60,000 bases of DNA from the NCBI RefSeq assembly GCF_963678635.1, contig NC_087067.1, positions 46,428,001 through 46,488,000 on the forward strand, in the 5' to 3' direction. Under the pieces are notes generated by a model. That model was given only the letters and a program-made list of their open reading frames with translations, did no database searches and had not been told where the DNA came from. A program made the translations under genes and the position numbers. This stretch comes from Symsagittifera roscoffensis. Lineage: Eukaryota > Xenacoelomorpha > Acoela > Convolutidae. How positions within the stretch are numbered: position 1 is the stretch's first letter; every line of letters starts with the position of its first letter. Positions 57,596 to 60,000 of the stretch are shown here, piece by piece.

Positions 57596-60000
57596 GGAGG
57601 GTGGAATAACGTTTTCACTTTTGCTTATAAAACTACCTGATAACAATTTAGCACTCCGAGCAACTTTTTCAAGTTTATGAAGTTCAATGGTTTTCAAGAT
57701 AACGGTAAAGTAATTAGAGCTTCTTCACGCCTCTGTGCCAATTTTTATTGAAAACTGCAAATTTTGAGATACTCAATTTGCAAAACACGGCTACAACCTG
57801 CAAAACACAACTCTAATTCGAATTAAGCTTTGAAGACATTTCCAGACCATATTTGATTATCAAAAAATAGGATGCGTAAAACCGTGATTGATTTCAATCC
57901 TTAGGAAAAGAGAATTTTAAGAGGGAAATTTTATGAAGATAAAAACAATTGTTCACGGTTGTGCCAGATTCACAGGAATATTCCACTCTTCGAAGTAAAT
58001 CGCGGATCTTAATTGCCCAAATTAAAAACTTGAGGCTCTTAAACATTGAGCTTACAACAAAACAATGTCTGAACAACAACTTCCAAGCAACTGTCAGAAT
58101 CTAAAATTCTTTTTTTTTTTCATTTTGAAGACATAGTTGTTCAATGTTATTACATCAAAGAACACTTTTCCCGTAACTTAACATAGAAATAAACTTAACA
58201 AAGACAAGACCGTGTAATAGCTGGTTGATACCAACGGCAGAAGTTGAGAAAAAAACTTGATAGATTCTATGAAACGAACAGCATAATCAATGGTCGATGA
58301 ATTTTATTATGTCTTACAAATGTAAAAAAAAAACGCGGCGAAACTTACTTTTTTGTCATTCAGGAAGAAATGCTGCTAAAACTTTTGATAACTCGTTGAT
58401 AACTCATGTGATTATTTCAATTTTTTGGCCAAGTGACTTGCACTTGAAATATTCTCATAAGTAACAGCAAAAATCAAAAATCTAAACGCTTCAACTCAAT
58501 TTTTTTTTCGATGGTGAAAGGACTGTTTATTGATGTTTGAATATAAAAACAATGGAGAAAACTTGGCAATTCTTTGCTTCTAAAAATAATGACAGAGGCG
58601 GTAAGGTAAGATAATGTGACAAGTGATTGAAACTTGCCAATTTGTCTACTTAATAAACAGACTAGTTTTTTTGAGCTCAAAGCCTTTTAAAACTGAACAA
58701 AAATAAGCTGGATAACCTCAATGACTTCATGATTGACGCAAATCATATCACGTACTATATGATGTTGCATATGGCGAGTGGGAAAATTTATGAAGACGAA
58801 TTTGATTTTAGACGCAAATTCTAGACAGTTTTTGCAAGGTTTTGTACAAAAATTGAGTTTTGGCGCGTAGTACATCCTGAAAATGACTAGTCGAATTGAC
58901 GTAACAGAGCAAATCAGTTCTACTTCAGCATTAACATTGCAGAGTTTAGAAATGCAGAGCTCTATTATAGATCAGACTTGAACAATCTGTGTTCCTTAAA
59001 GTTCAAACTTACTCAAGTTTTTCAGAATTGTATCATTGATGAGCAGAAGTTATATCATCAAATTTTCAGAGGAAGCCCGGGTTGGCCATCCTACAAAAAA
59101 TCCTCTTTTCTCAGAGCTTCTTAAAACATTTGTAGAAAATTTCCGCTATCTTACAACTTTCTTATAAAACAAAGTTCTTAAATAACAATTTCTTCCCAAA
59201 ACTAAAAAAAATACTAGAAACATTTTATATGAAGAATAAATTTAAATTTTTAAACAATTTTCGTTTTTTTATCAATTTAGTGCATGTAAAAATTTTTAGA
59301 TAGTGGTTATAATGTATGCATTTTGAACAAAAAAAAATCCAAAAAAAAGTTTGATTTTTTTTTTCGTTGAATCTCCTAGTTATACGTAATTAGCGGTTGA
59401 AAACTATTTTCGAGACAATAAAAACCAATTTTGACCAATCATGTCATCAGATGTGTTTAATGTGGGGTTCAAGAAAATATCCACAAAATTTCAGCTATCC
59501 GCAAATCAACTTACTGTATAAAGTTAGTGGCTATTTTCAGTAAACTCGATGCATGGCGAAACAAGCCGTTTGGACTACCAGTTTCTGACATTGTACTCTG
59601 CGACAGTGCAGAGCTTTTAAACTAGTTATGAAAATTTTTTGGTAACAAACATGCAAAAAAAGTTGAAATAAATTTTTAAGATTATTTCCTATTTTACATA
59701 CAATTTTCTTGTCAGAAAAGTCACAATCTTACTGCCCTATAAAAAAACCATTTTGCATCCGAACTAAAAAGTCAGGGAGAAAAACTTGGACTTACTGCCA
59801 GGAACTTAAAGGGTCCAGGGCAATCTGCTAGGTACCCTTCTAGGAAATCAGAAGTTCTTACGAATATTTTCGTTAATTTTTTTGTCGTTAATTTTCATTA
59901 ATTTTTGCTTTTAAATATTTGCGAGTTTGAAAACTCAACTAACAAAACAAGACACCGAAAAAACAGGCCTGGATTCTTAGACTGCTCCAGAAAGTCCAGG
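57596..60000. other. Non-coding host flank
   Basis: This was continuous with the 1,414-bp flank before the LTR element inserted. It is AT-rich with short accidental ORFs only. No exon, RNA gene or mobile element was recognised. Confidence 0.5.

Noticed and set aside
59760-59860. Possible receptor exon with donor GGCA|GTAAGT on the minus strand
   Set aside because: The phase needed for the 44854 exon gives an early stop, and the acceptor is weak.

Overview
The window is AT-rich animal (invertebrate-type) genomic DNA from a draft assembly. It has two 200-N gaps, long introns, one dispersed-exon gene and many transposable elements. It is not bacterial: genes are split by GT/AG introns and the compact ORFs belong to LTR retroelements. 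I could not fix the phylum from sequence alone.

Left end (1-8112): the 5' two thirds of an LTR retroelement on the minus strand. In its own direction it has a 410-bp LTR (7703-8112), a primer-binding site beginning TGG two bases inside the LTR, a long leader with repeats (6454-7682), a small basic ORF (6094-6453), gag (about 2807-6011), protease, reverse transcriptase and RNase H. It runs off the window at base 1. Gag and pol carry several frameshifts and stop codons, so this copy is dead.

Middle (8113-46599): transposon-rich non-coding DNA carrying one recognisable host gene on the minus strand. This is a divergent rhodopsin-like seven-helix receptor with exons at 30557-31074 (TM1-4), 21236-21355 (TM5) and 15266-15784 (TM6-7 and tail), plus a possible 42-nt upstream exon at 44854-44895. 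All splice phases agree. Its introns hold a tRNA-derived SINE, several hAT-type elements with 8-bp target duplications or near-duplications, a foldback element and a dispersed hairpin-ended repeat. Just downstream of the gene (9761-10616) lies a decayed hAT element with a recognisable transposase C-terminus.

Right part (46600-57591): a second member of the same LTR family (same 410-bp LTR), represented only by its 3' part. On the minus strand it reads: a short two-helix ORF, a 377-codon ORF with no methionine, an 872-aa envelope-like glycoprotein, a 601-aa unknown protein, about 1.6 kb of non-coding DNA, a short purine-rich tract, then the 3' LTR. The last three ORFs are chained by a 13-nt overlap and an ATGA overlap. 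This part is bracketed by two nearly identical 1,824-bp blocks (1,414 bp of host flank plus the LTR, offset 9,168 bp). The right-hand block is a textbook solo LTR with AAAG target duplications; the left-hand block is the same host flank and AAAG joined to the 3' LTR of the longer copy. The simplest reading is that two alleles of one insertion (provirus and solo LTR) lie in tandem, by false duplication in the assembly or by a real rearrangement.

Taken together, the two partial copies outline one large envelope-bearing retroelement family: LTR, leader, basic ORF, gag, pro-pol, then a three-ORF 3' cassette around a glycoprotein, then LTR.
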